From assembly GCA_900318885.1 (NCBI GenBank), contig ONMN01000004.1:1-64000 (forward strand): a DNA stretch of 64,000 bases, written 5' to 3'. The notes under the pieces were generated by a model. The model was not told the DNA's origin, made no database searches, and saw nothing but the letters and a program-made list of their open reading frames with translations. Of the stretch, positions 24,541 to 32,269 are shown one piece after another (the stretch's first letter is position 1; each line of letters begins with the position of its first letter). The DNA is from an uncultured Prevotellaceae bacterium. Its GTDB lineage: Bacteria > Bacteroidota > Bacteroidia > Bacteroidales > Bacteroidaceae. The translations under genes and the position numbers were made by a program.

Positions 24541-25224
24541 TTATTCCTCGCCAACGAAATCCAACTGTGTGGGATAGCCCTGTGTAAAGTCGTAGGCCAG
24601 CACATCAGCCACATTGTCGAGGGCCAGCACAGCAGCCTTATGGCGGGCCGTCTGGTCGTAGCACTGACGGGCATAACGCTCCAGATCCTTAATCAGGCCA
24701 ATAGCCAGGTCGATAGGCAGGGTGATGACCAATTCGCCATACACGAGGTTGGTCTTGGTCAATCCCTCTTCCTTCTCATCGTTGAAACGCTGGCGAAGGG
24801 TCTGACGCAGTTCACGGTCGAGCCACATGTCAATAGCATCGAAGGTGAAGTTGTTGACGGCATCGCTGATGTCGTACTGACTGATGCGGGCAATAACGGC
24901 CTTCTTTGCATAAGCCAGAATGCCAGACTCGTTGCCGTAGCCTTCCATCACACTCTTCATCACCAATGCAGCCACTTCGTCGGCCTTGAACTCAGGGAAT
25001 CCGGCTGCCATGACAGCCTCCTTTACGCGCTCCTCGTTGAGCGGATTATCCATACGCACAACGTAAGCCAGATAGATGGTACGAGGCTCCTGCTCGCCAC
25101 TCTCTGCACCATTGTTAGACACTGCCGTACCAGTCTCTACGTCGAAATTGATACGAACCTGAGCACCCTCGTACTCGATGAGAGCGGGCTGCTCGTTAAA
25201 CTCGATTTTCTTAATCTCTGTCAT
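24541..25224 (-). CDS. Hypothetical protein downstream of the DGR (227 aa)
   Basis: Unrecognised acidic protein. A beta-type start (FNEQPALIEYEGAQVRINFDVE) is followed by a helical domain from about 55. It lies 25 nt after the reverse transcriptase and is probably on the same transcript. It does not look like Avd, which is about 120 residues, basic and helical. A tail-assembly chaperone role is possible, since such small proteins follow fibre genes in related phages. Confidence 0.75.
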   Translation of the reverse strand: MTEIKKIEFNEQPALIEYEGAQVRINFDVETGTAVSNNGAESGEQEPRTIYLAYVVRMDNPLNEERVKEAVMAAGFPEFKADEVAALVMKSVMEGYGNESGILAYAKKAVIARISQYDISDAVNNFTFDAIDMWLDRELRQTLRQRFNDEKEEGLTKTNLVYGELVITLPIDLAIGLIKDLERYARQCYDQTARHKAAVLALDNVADVLAYDFTQGYPTQLDFVGEE

Positions 25225-25249
25225 AATAGCTATTATTTAAAAGTGAATA

Positions 25250-26623
25250 CTATTCTATCTCGTAGTCTGGAAGGCCACCGGTCTTATTCATGTTTACCAA
25301 CGTGCCTTTGAACGGAAAACCATCCTGATTCTTCACATACTCCATCGTCTTGATGAGCTTTTGGTTGTCTGTAAAGAACTTGAACAGCTGACCATGCTCC
25401 TCTACCTGAATGAGCGTAGATTTCTTCTCTCTGCCATTCTTGCTGAATTTCGAACGTACACCAATCTCGGCATCACGGAAGATAATCTCACGGCCCACGA
25501 AGATGGAGGCGCTGCATCGCGTACCTTTAAGCATACGCTTGCCCTCGCCATCCACTTCCTCAAACTTCGGAACCATCAGCTCCTTAAAAGATTTCATTCC
25601 CATAACTCTGCACCAAAAAGAGAAACCATCACAGTACATCAGCCATCCCTTATAGGAGGTAGCAACCTGATAGCGAATCATAGGATCCTTGATATTGTGC
25701 ATACGACACATAAAGGTGCCCTTCATGCGCTTACGAAGATGTGTGCGGTTCATATAGAAACGATAGCCAACGAAATCGCAGAAATGCTCGTTATCGATAA
25801 TCTGCATCCCCACCTCTTCGTGTAGTGGCTGCTCCATTACTTTGTTGGCATATTCCTCTAAGAAGTTACTGGCCTTCCACACCTCCTTCTTATCCTCTCC
25901 GATCAGCAGGATATCATCGCAATAGACGAATATCCTCACCTCGAAACGACGCATCACCTCACGGCAAACGCCACATGTGTAGAGGTTGGCTATGGGCTGT
26001 ATAGGAAACAAACCTATACCCAATCCCTGCTCACAGACCGTAACCGCTTCATGGAACAGATAGCGGATGCCACTGTCGCCGAAGAGGTCGCAAACACAGT
26101 CGAAGGCTTTCTGCTGATTGATGTTGTGATAGAACTTCACGAAATCCCGCTTGATCCAATACAACCTACCTGCCTTCGCATGCTCACTGATGTATCGTTT
26201 CACACGCTTGGATGCGAAGTGCATACCCTTACCAGAGATACTGGCATACGAATCATAGTAATAAAATCGCTTCATTATAGGGTAGGACACATTCATCAGC
26301 GCGTGATGAACGATGTGGTCAGGATAATATGGGAGCTTCGTCAAACGGCGAACCTTACCACAGGGACACAACTGATCACAGACCGTCGGTTTGCTGGTGT
26401 GATAGGTTCTCGCCTCCAAAGCATCGTGTATCTCCTTAATGAACTCATCAGGACGGCTGTCGAAGATACGAACACCCTTATGATAGTTCTTTGGAGAAGC
26501 CTTGCCCTTACGCGCCTCTTTCTCACCGACACGAATGTTATTCATGTCGTAAACCATACTGAAACGAACCTTTCGGTTCTTACCTCTCAGCCTGGCTTTA
26601 CGCTTATAGGCCAGTTCTGCCAT
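25250..26623 (-). CDS. DGR reverse transcriptase (457 aa)
   Basis: Error-prone reverse transcriptase that copies the template repeat and miscopies adenines. Motifs: a Thr/Pro-rich fingers region, D160 in KRDFVKFYHNI, GLFPIQPIANLY at about 204-215, which is the DGR-type replacement for the usual motif 4, and YCDD at 234-237 for catalysis. Residues 340-457 form a C-terminal extension typical of Bacteroidetes DGR enzymes. The ATG at 26623 is preferred to a TTG at 26644. The template RNA lies about 300 nt upstream and the target gene 760 nt upstream, in the classic order target - template - RT. Confidence 0.95.
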   Translation of the reverse strand: MAELAYKRKARLRGKNRKVRFSMVYDMNNIRVGEKEARKGKASPKNYHKGVRIFDSRPDEFIKEIHDALEARTYHTSKPTVCDQLCPCGKVRRLTKLPYYPDHIVHHALMNVSYPIMKRFYYYDSYASISGKGMHFASKRVKRYISEHAKAGRLYWIKRDFVKFYHNINQQKAFDCVCDLFGDSGIRYLFHEAVTVCEQGLGIGLFPIQPIANLYTCGVCREVMRRFEVRIFVYCDDILLIGEDKKEVWKASNFLEEYANKVMEQPLHEEVGMQIIDNEHFCDFVGYRFYMNRTHLRKRMKGTFMCRMHNIKDPMIRYQVATSYKGWLMYCDGFSFWCRVMGMKSFKELMVPKFEEVDGEGKRMLKGTRCSASIFVGREIIFRDAEIGVRSKFSKNGREKKSTLIQVEEHGQLFKFFTDNQKLIKTMEYVKNQDGFPFKGTLVNMNKTGGLPDYEIE

Positions 26624-26644
26624 ACAATATGCTTGCCCACACAA

Positions 26645-26919
26645 ATCTGACTACAACGACCTTCTCTAACGGCCTTCTACACTTTCTCGGCTCTCAGGGG
26701 TTCGGTATATGCGTACAACTGCATTGCTTACTTGCGTGAGGGGACTCTGTTGCCTTGCGGCTCATACCCAACGCCTCCTAATTCGCTCTGTCGGGATTTA
26801 TCCCTCCATCGAGACAGGCGCAAACGTGTGCTCCGTAGCTTTACCTCGGTCAACACGTAACCATTGTAAAGGGGAACGAAGCTCTGGAAAAAAGGAATAC
26901 AACGACTCCCTTTCATGTA
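26645..26919 (-). ncRNA. Spacer between DGR template and reverse transcriptase
   Basis: About 275 nt without a credible coding frame. It is GC-richer than other gaps and has several short self-complementary stretches. In the studied phage BPP-1 the RNA just after the template repeat is needed to prime cDNA synthesis, and this stretch is in the equivalent place. Its function here is inferred from position. Confidence 0.6.
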
Positions 26920-27038
26920 TAGAATTTCAGGCGAGCGCCGATGTTCGTGTTCGAGTTCGAGAAGGCGTTATTCGAGTTCGAGTTCGAAAGCCCACAGTGA
27001 GCGCCATTATTGGCGTTACCACCCACGTTCAGCAGCTC
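26920..27038 (-). repeat. DGR template repeat (TR, 119 bp)
   Basis: Non-coding repeat that aligns without gaps to 27436-27554. Read on the minus strand it would spell Asn-rich codons (AAC in S-N-S-N-S-N-N pattern), the usual design that lets adenine changes give many residues. All 14 differences from the variable repeat are at adenines of this strand. It is the donor for mutagenic retrohoming. Confidence 0.97.
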
Positions 27039-27301
27039 CACGTTGTATTGCCTTTCGCATGGTGAATGTCACCACCACCATACTTCGTGTGCACTTATTC
27101 CTGCTAAGTAGTAGAAGGATAGGAACCTCACTTATCAGGCCACACACGCATATCTTTGTGCAATTCAGGAAAACCGTCATGGTTTCTTCGTTGCTGTCAT
27201 CATCATGTCAAAGATCTATTCTCCGTTAAAAGGCTCCTTGCGGATTACCCTTCTGGATTTTATTAATTAGTTATTTAATTCGATTGTAAGTAAAGGCACA
27301 G

Positions 27302-27392
27302 GGCGCTTCGCGCCTAATTCCGCTCAGGCTGCTACGCAGCCCCGTGCATTACGAGAAAACGCCTGTTGGCTGGCTATTGTCCGCTACGCGGC
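27302..27392. other. Three small hairpins after the DGR target gene
   Basis: Perfect stems with 3-nt loops: GGCGC-TTC-GCGCC at 27302-27314, GGCTGC-TAC-GCAGCC at 27327-27341 and CCGC-TAC-GCGG at 27382-27392, the last overlapping the target's stop codon 44 nt after the variable repeat. DGRs of the BPP-1 type need a hairpin or cruciform beyond the variable repeat; the third hairpin is the best placed. Which one acts, if any, is not shown. Confidence 0.6.
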
Positions 27393-28658
27393 CAATGCCA
27401 CCAACTCCGCGCCGCTGACGATTTCCGGTTCTCCGTAGAAGGCCAGGCGAGCGCCGATGTGCGTGTACGAGATCGAGAAGGCGTCATTCGAGATCGAGTA
27501 CGAAAGCCCACAGCGAGCGCCATTAATGGCGGCACCACCCACGTACAGCAGCTCTCCACCAGTAGCGGCCCAATAACCGTCGCAGTAGTATGTCGTAGCA
27601 CTACCACCGCTAACGCTCTGGCAGATCATATCCCAGAACTCGCCACATTGCATAGATACAATGTAACTTCCAGAAGCAGCAGAGAGGCATTCAAACTCAT
27701 GGTCGAAGGCGGCATCACCATTGCTTACGGTATTACTTACAATGTTGCCATTATAGACAACAGCCTTACGAGTCTGACCATCCATATAGAAGCGGATGCC
27801 AGGACGGAACTCCCACAACTTACCCCAAAGATCCTCGAAGCCGAAGAGCTTCACAGGGTACTGGTCGCCCAGGGTAGAGTCATTGTAAAGCACAGAACCA
27901 GAACCATCGCCCAGATGCTTCAGCAAGCCAGTAGGCACGTCACGACATGCCTCCCAATTCGAATGCTGGAAACCGGCACCGATAGTAGCCTGTGAATTGA
28001 GATTGCCATAGCGAGCCTGGTAGAGGGCATTGATCAGGCAGAAGAAACCGTAGTTAGCAAGGCCCCATTCAGAACCGAGGTTAGCCTGTACGCGATCCCA
28101 GAAGGCCTGCATCGTCTTACTGTGAGCGGGCTTGTAACCAGGGCGAGAGTGCCAGTCATTCGTGCCATTGCTACCATTGGCAGGATAGCCCATCAGATAA
28201 GCACCTACCCAATGAGGAGATCCGAACGTCTTACCACCATCGATAGGAGTAAGGCCACCGAAATCCATGTGCTTACCCTGACCCTTGAAATGACAGTCAG
28301 GCACATGCACCATACACTCGAAGAGGTCGGGATTGCTGACAGGCGTACCGTCGGCAAAGCGATTCCAGTTAGAGCCATTGAGCTTTGCAGCATAGACTTT
28401 TCCACTCTTGATAAGCAGCATGTAGCCACCCATCTGAGCCTGGTAAAGTTCAGCGGCACCACGATTAGAGAGATTGATAGCAGGACTACTGGACTCCTCC
28501 AAGGTGTACTGCGTAGCAATGGCACCTACTGCGGGGGAAGGAGTAGCACCCTCCATGACTTCTGAGGGCGTTGCCTCATAGACATTGTTCTGATTGGTGA
28601 TTGTAAGAACCTTCGAGATTCCTTCACCAGAAGCGAGAGTTGTCTTTGATTTAATCAT
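27384..28658 (-). CDS. DGR target (variable) protein, C-type-lectin fold (424 aa)
   Basis: Probable receptor-binding tail-tip protein. The C-terminal half has the FGE/C-type-lectin signature of DGR targets, with HWVGAYLMGY, FWDRVQANLGSEWGL and WGKLWEFRPG, ending with NGARCGLSYS and IGARLAFYG. The variable repeat codes residues 369-408, in which 11 codons differ from the template. The last 16 residues are constant. It follows a 397-residue tail protein by 27 nt. Diversification would change which host surface structure the phage binds. Confidence 0.95.
   Translation of the reverse strand: MIKSKTTLASGEGISKVLTITNQNNVYEATPSEVMEGATPSPAVGAIATQYTLEESSSPAINLSNRGAAELYQAQMGGYMLLIKSGKVYAAKLNGSNWNRFADGTPVSNPDLFECMVHVPDCHFKGQGKHMDFGGLTPIDGGKTFGSPHWVGAYLMGYPANGSNGTNDWHSRPGYKPAHSKTMQAFWDRVQANLGSEWGLANYGFFCLINALYQARYGNLNSQATIGAGFQHSNWEACRDVPTGLLKHLGDGSGSVLYNDSTLGDQYPVKLFGFEDLWGKLWEFRPGIRFYMDGQTRKAVVYNGNIVSNTVSNGDAAFDHEFECLSAASGSYIVSMQCGEFWDMICQSVSGGSATTYYCDGYWAATGGELLYVGGAAINGARCGLSYSISNDAFSISYTHIGARLAFYGEPEIVSGAELVALAA
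27436..27554 (-). repeat. DGR variable repeat (VR, 119 bp)
   Basis: The acceptor copy inside the lectin domain. Offset from the template is exactly 516 nt. Substitutions occur at 27441-27443, 27461, 27467, 27472, 27485, 27493, 27500, 27514, 27526, 27532, 27533 and 27545, all at template adenines; 105 positions are identical. A constant 17-nt core near 27444-27460 could serve as the initiation-of-mutagenic-homology site. Confidence 0.97.
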
Positions 28659-28685
28659 AATAAATAATGTATTAAAGAGTTATTT

Positions 28686-29879
28686 TTAAGAGCGTATTGC
28701 GAAGGTCTGTCCGAAAGAGAGTTCTATCTCATCACCACCAGAGAGACCTACGATGTCATAGACACCCCGCATACCCAGGTTTGGGTCGAGGATGAACTTT
28801 TCGAGATTCTGACCGAAGAGATATGACTGTGGCACATCCACTTCCAGGTCATGCTTGTTAAGGAACACCGGCGAAGCACTGCTGCCCTGCTTGCGGATGA
28901 CCCATGAGGTCAAAAGCCAGTGCTTCTTTTCCGCTGTTGTCAGGTCATTGTGCTTCTGACAATGTACGATCAGACCGAAACGCATACTGGCATTCTCAGC
29001 AAAGATGCGGTCGCCTCCATAGGAGAACACCTGTGCATTGAGCTTGGGCCATCGCCATGCGATGCTTGCCGTAGCCTCATTGTTGACATCAGGAGCAGCA
29101 GTCTGAGCTCCGTTGGTCACACCGATGCGACAGCGAACCATCAGCGACTCGATATAATCCATGTCAACTCTCAGTTTCTTGGTATTCTTACCACTGACAT
29201 ACCAGAGACACGAGGCATCGATGGTTTTCCACGTCTGGCCCATATTGTCGGAATAATCCCAGAACCACGCCACACGGTCGTCATAGAGAATGGCACCCTT
29301 GCGGCATTCAGCCTCTATATCGTAGATGGGCGAGGCAGCATGAAGCGGATAGTGCTTCAGCGTCTTATCGCACAGGAGCGATATAGCATACTGTTCCTTC
29401 GCCTTCAGTACGGCATTGAGCTGCAACGTATCGGAGAGGACTATCGGCTGTGAGTTTCGGGGGTCGGTAACACGTACCTCACAATAGACCTTCGCGCCTG
29501 CCAGGTGAGTAAAGTTCTTACGGACGTAGAGATCACGGCCAACGATATAGAAATCCTTCGTCGGGTCGGTATCTGTCACCTGTCCGCTTTCGGCATCATC
29601 AATATACCAGAACACCTGCGGAGAGAGGTCGGCCATATCAATCAGACCATCTTCATCCTGGATGAAGTAGTTGGCATGCAGGCGCAATGTCCCGTCCGTC
29701 TGATGACCGTTCTCATCGAACACAGGAGTCTTGGTATGATCCGGAAACCACTCCAGCGCTGCCTGGCTGTAGAACTGCGTCGTTGACAGATTGCCCAATG
29801 GCTCTATGCGAAGCACAGTAGTCAAGGGGCGATAGGTCATCGTCACCGACAACGGTTGGGAGTTATTGAGCCTTTTCAT
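28686..29879 (-). CDS. Tail-tip or fibre-base protein (397 aa)
   Basis: Beta-rich, without recognised domains. Three to four Ig-like units are suggested by evenly spaced aromatic residues (FWYIDD, WFWDYSDN, IAWRWPK). It ends EIELSFGQTFAIRS. It lies directly before the DGR target gene, so it may form the fibre base that displays the variable lectin domain. There is no signal peptide. The assignment rests on neighbours and composition. Confidence 0.7.
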   Translation of the reverse strand: MKRLNNSQPLSVTMTYRPLTTVLRIEPLGNLSTTQFYSQAALEWFPDHTKTPVFDENGHQTDGTLRLHANYFIQDEDGLIDMADLSPQVFWYIDDAESGQVTDTDPTKDFYIVGRDLYVRKNFTHLAGAKVYCEVRVTDPRNSQPIVLSDTLQLNAVLKAKEQYAISLLCDKTLKHYPLHAASPIYDIEAECRKGAILYDDRVAWFWDYSDNMGQTWKTIDASCLWYVSGKNTKKLRVDMDYIESLMVRCRIGVTNGAQTAAPDVNNEATASIAWRWPKLNAQVFSYGGDRIFAENASMRFGLIVHCQKHNDLTTAEKKHWLLTSWVIRKQGSSASPVFLNKHDLEVDVPQSYLFGQNLEKFILDPNLGMRGVYDIVGLSGGDEIELSFGQTFAIRS

Positions 29880-29889
29880 ACCTTAGCTA

Positions 29890-30258
29890 CTAACTGTTAG
29901 AGGGTTTCGGACGTGCGATGACATCGTAGTCAACCAGCGTTTCCATTACATACTTAATGAGTGTCAGCGGCGTAATGGCGTGCGGCTGTCCGTCAGTACC
30001 AATACACATGATACGACGAATCAGCGTCGGATCCTCCGTCGTAGGCATATTGACACTGGTGGCGGCAGCGATGGCCTCGGAGAGGTCATAGTGAAGGTTC
30101 CACCATGCCGTATCAGTAACCGCATGACCGATATTATTCGGTTTCTTCGACTCATAGAGGGCCGCGCCCTGCTGTACGATATCAAGGATATCATACTGTT
30201 GGGAAGCACTGTAGGCACCCTTGCTTTTCTGTAAGATTCTTGCGATGTTTAAAGACAT
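29890..30258 (-). CDS. Small fibre-associated protein, CBM-like (122 aa)
   Basis: Residues 17-55 (YSASQQYDILDIVQQGAALYESK then NNIGHAVTDTAWW) resemble short carbohydrate-binding modules with the pattern Y-x-S-K...N-N-x-G...WW found in Bacteroidetes phage fibre proteins. The remaining half is helical. It is translated with the neighbouring tail genes (gaps of 10-12 nt). Binding to a host glycan is a reasonable but unproved reading. Confidence 0.65.
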   Translation of the reverse strand: MSLNIARILQKSKGAYSASQQYDILDIVQQGAALYESKKPNNIGHAVTDTAWWNLHYDLSEAIAAATSVNMPTTEDPTLIRRIMCIGTDGQPHAITPLTLIKYVMETLVDYDVIARPKPSNS

Positions 30259-30270
30259 ATCATTATCATT

Positions 30271-30537
30271 TTAAGAGTTTCCACTTGCAGGTGCGGGCGT
30301 GAAGGTCAAGTAACCTGTCTCGTAATCCACACCGAATGTACCATTAACAGAGCCGGTCTGCACGAGCATGCCGGTATCATAGTCAACAGACAGCATGAAG
30401 CTACCGTCGTCGGCCTCCAGTTGGGTCACGCGGTCGCTCAATGCTGCATGTGCGACATTAGTAGCGAACTTGGCCACGGCCAGTACTGACATCTTCTTCA
30501 GCAACAGACCAAGTGGACTTAATTTCTTCTTTGCCAT
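30271..30537 (-). CDS. Small tail-operon protein (88 aa)
   Basis: Starts MAKKKLSPLGLLLKK and ends in two short similar strands, VDYDTGMLVQTG and VDYETGYLTFTP. The N-terminus matches that of the 272-residue protein just upstream (MAKKKLSELELILKK), so the two genes share an N-terminal module of about 15 residues. The short length and duplicated DY(D/E)TG motif suggest a trimeric fibre knob, but I do not recognise the family. Confidence 0.65.
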   Translation of the reverse strand: MAKKKLSPLGLLLKKMSVLAVAKFATNVAHAALSDRVTQLEADDGSFMLSVDYDTGMLVQTGSVNGTFGVDYETGYLTFTPAPASGNS

Positions 30538-30573
30538 AGTTTCATTCTTTTTGCATTACAGCAAACGACTTTC

Positions 30574-30616
30574 GGTGGGCGAGGGTGCCAGGATAACAAG
30601 GAACACCCTCGCCACC
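30574..30616 (-). terminator. Strong stem-loop between two tail genes
   Basis: Ten-bp perfect stem GGCGAGGGTG/CACCCTCGCC with further pairs beyond a one-nt bulge and a 16-nt loop, in the 98-nt gap. No T-run follows on the minus strand, so it is more likely an mRNA processing or partial-termination site than a full terminator. Confidence 0.55.
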
Positions 30617-30635
30617 GTCAGTCATTCATCACGGA

Positions 30636-31454
30636 TTACTCGTCCTCGATGGAGTCGTCGCTTACAGCAGGCAGAGTGGTAGTAACCATAGTGCTGTCAG
30701 AAGCGTAACCGAACCAGCTACCGATCTCAGCGTCAGAGCAGAGAGCGATGTTCAGCTTGTTCAGGTTCTCCTTGTCCTGAGCGGACATAGCACCGTTAGT
30801 ACCACCGACACCAGCGGTAGAAGGAGTAGCCAGAGCGAGCTTCAGACCAGCAGAGGTCAGAGCCAGACCGTTAGCATTGCTGCTGTCGATCTTAATGGCC
30901 AGCTTCTTAGCACCCTCGGTAGAACCAGTGAACTCCAGACCGCCGTTAGCGTCGAGGTCGATGGTGATGACGTTGTTCGTAACGTCGATACCATTACCAC
31001 CGGTGTAAACGTCGATGAGCTCGCTCAGGTTCACGCTCAGGTACTCGTCAGTTGCAGAACCGCTCTTCACGTTGATGGTGAACAGAGCCCAGATACCAGC
31101 AGCGTTGATAGAAGAAGGAGCCTCGTAAGGTGTAACGGCAGTACCGTTCTCAGAAACGATTACCCACTTGCCTTCAAGGGCACCAGTACCGGCTTCGACG
31201 GTCACGCGCTTCACAGCTGTTACCAGGAAGTCCTTCGGGATGTTGACCTTACCGATCAGGTTGTCCTGAGTAACCTCAGACTCCAACGTTACACCCTTTG
31301 CGAAGATGTAAGTTTTCAGATAGCCACTCTCGGCAGTTCCCTGCTCGATAATGTGAACGGCGTTAGCAGCAACCTGCTCATCCGTGTACGTCTTGGCGAC
31401 AAAACCAAGTTTCTTGAGGATCAACTCAAGTTCAGATAACTTTTTCTTTGCCAT
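30636..31454 (-). CDS. Fibre-type protein (272 aa)
   Basis: N-terminal MAKKKLSELELILKK module shared with the 88-residue gene, followed by repeating beta segments rich in Gly, Asn, Thr and Val (GNGIDVTNNVITIDL, GAKKLAIKIDSSNANG), a pattern common in trimeric phage fibres and collar proteins. No signal peptide. The gene is unusually rich in preferred codons and may be highly expressed. A fibre or head-decoration role is inferred. Confidence 0.7.
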   Translation of the reverse strand: MAKKKLSELELILKKLGFVAKTYTDEQVAANAVHIIEQGTAESGYLKTYIFAKGVTLESEVTQDNLIGKVNIPKDFLVTAVKRVTVEAGTGALEGKWVIVSENGTAVTPYEAPSSINAAGIWALFTINVKSGSATDEYLSVNLSELIDVYTGGNGIDVTNNVITIDLDANGGLEFTGSTEGAKKLAIKIDSSNANGLALTSAGLKLALATPSTAGVGGTNGAMSAQDKENLNKLNIALCSDAEIGSWFGYASDSTMVTTTLPAVSDDSIEDE

Positions 31455-31527
31455 AATGCTTGAAAATAATTTGGGGTTAATAAAAATGTGAACTATTCTG
31501 ATGGCGCAAGCGCCGTTTCAGACTTGA

Positions 31528-32181
31528 TTAGGGTTGCTCCGGACTTTCGGGTGTTTCCGGAGTCTCAGGCGTTTCGGGATTCTCTGGGGTCTCTGAGGTC
31601 TCTGGATTTTCAGGAGTCTCAGGATTTTCCGGTGTCTCAGGGTTCTCAGGCGTTTCGGCGTTTTGGTTCTGATTGTCATCACCACCTTCATCGTCATCGC
31701 CCGTATCAGGAGCATCACCATCAGGGAAGAAGATATCCTCAATGTCCTGCTCGGTCAGTCCGATGTTATTCATCTCGTCGAGACCAGCCAGCACTTCCTC
31801 AGAGAGATCTTCGCGCTTAATGCTACCATCCTGAATGGAGTTGCTATTCACGGTGTCCTTTGGAATGGGTACGCCTGGTGTAATGTCAGAGCCACCACCG
31901 CCACCGCTACTCTTGATAGGCTCCACTTCACATGTTACGGGACGCGCATCACAACGTAGGCGATACTGCTGACCACTGGCAGAGCCAGTCAGAGAAAACT
32001 CGTTCTTGGTACCAATGGTGAAGGAACGCAGTTTGCGCCAAACATCGTTCTCATCCGCACGGGTATCTACATGAACCAAATTCAGGGCCTCACGGTCGAA
32101 GGCCATACTCACTTTGCTGTCGCCTTCGAACACCGTCGAGACAAAGCTGGGATAATCGTAAGAGAAATCAAGACTTGTCAT
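31528..32181 (-). CDS. Virion-operon protein with PENPET repeat tail (217 aa)
   Basis: The start at 32181 (MTSLDFSYDYP) is placed shortly after a late promoter; longer frames upstream would run into the promoter and the terminase gene. Residues 1-100 are beta-type, then a poly-Gly linker (GGGGG near 99) and a helical acidic part. The last 45 residues are Pro/Glu/Thr repeats of the form ETPENP. Such tails are extended and surface-exposed. It is the first gene of the fibre operon. Possible head-decoration or fibre-anchoring protein; the family is unknown to me. Confidence 0.75.
   Translation of the reverse strand: MTSLDFSYDYPSFVSTVFEGDSKVSMAFDREALNLVHVDTRADENDVWRKLRSFTIGTKNEFSLTGSASGQQYRLRCDARPVTCEVEPIKSSGGGGGSDITPGVPIPKDTVNSNSIQDGSIKREDLSEEVLAGLDEMNNIGLTEQDIEDIFFPDGDAPDTGDDDEGGDDNQNQNAETPENPETPENPETPENPETSETPENPETPETPETPESPEQP
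31553..31665 (-). repeat. Short tandem repeat coding ETPENP
   Basis: Imperfect 9- and 18-nt repeats on the plus strand of the type TCAGGxxTTTCxGGx code the Pro/Glu/Thr tail of the preceding protein. Such repeats expand and contract easily, so tail length probably varies between relatives. Confidence 0.65.
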
Positions 32182-32208
32182 ATCTTTCCGTTTTAAAATT
32201 TCTGCAAG

Positions 32209-32245
32209 CAAAGTTAGCAAATGACTTCTTCGACTACGTGACAAA
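32209..32245 (-). promoter_or_regulatory. Late-class promoter of the fibre operon
   Basis: TTTGTCACG followed by TAACTTTG exactly 25 nt after TTTG on the minus strand. It lies between the terminase stop (32270) and the ATG at 32181. Confidence 0.8.
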
Positions 32246-32269
32246 CTGATTATCGGGGTACGAAAATAA

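Noticed and set aside
26645-27060. Group II intron around the reverse transcriptase
   Set aside because: The RT has the DGR-type motif 4 and no maturase or HNH domain, and the repeat pair shows adenine-only changes. A DGR explains all of this.
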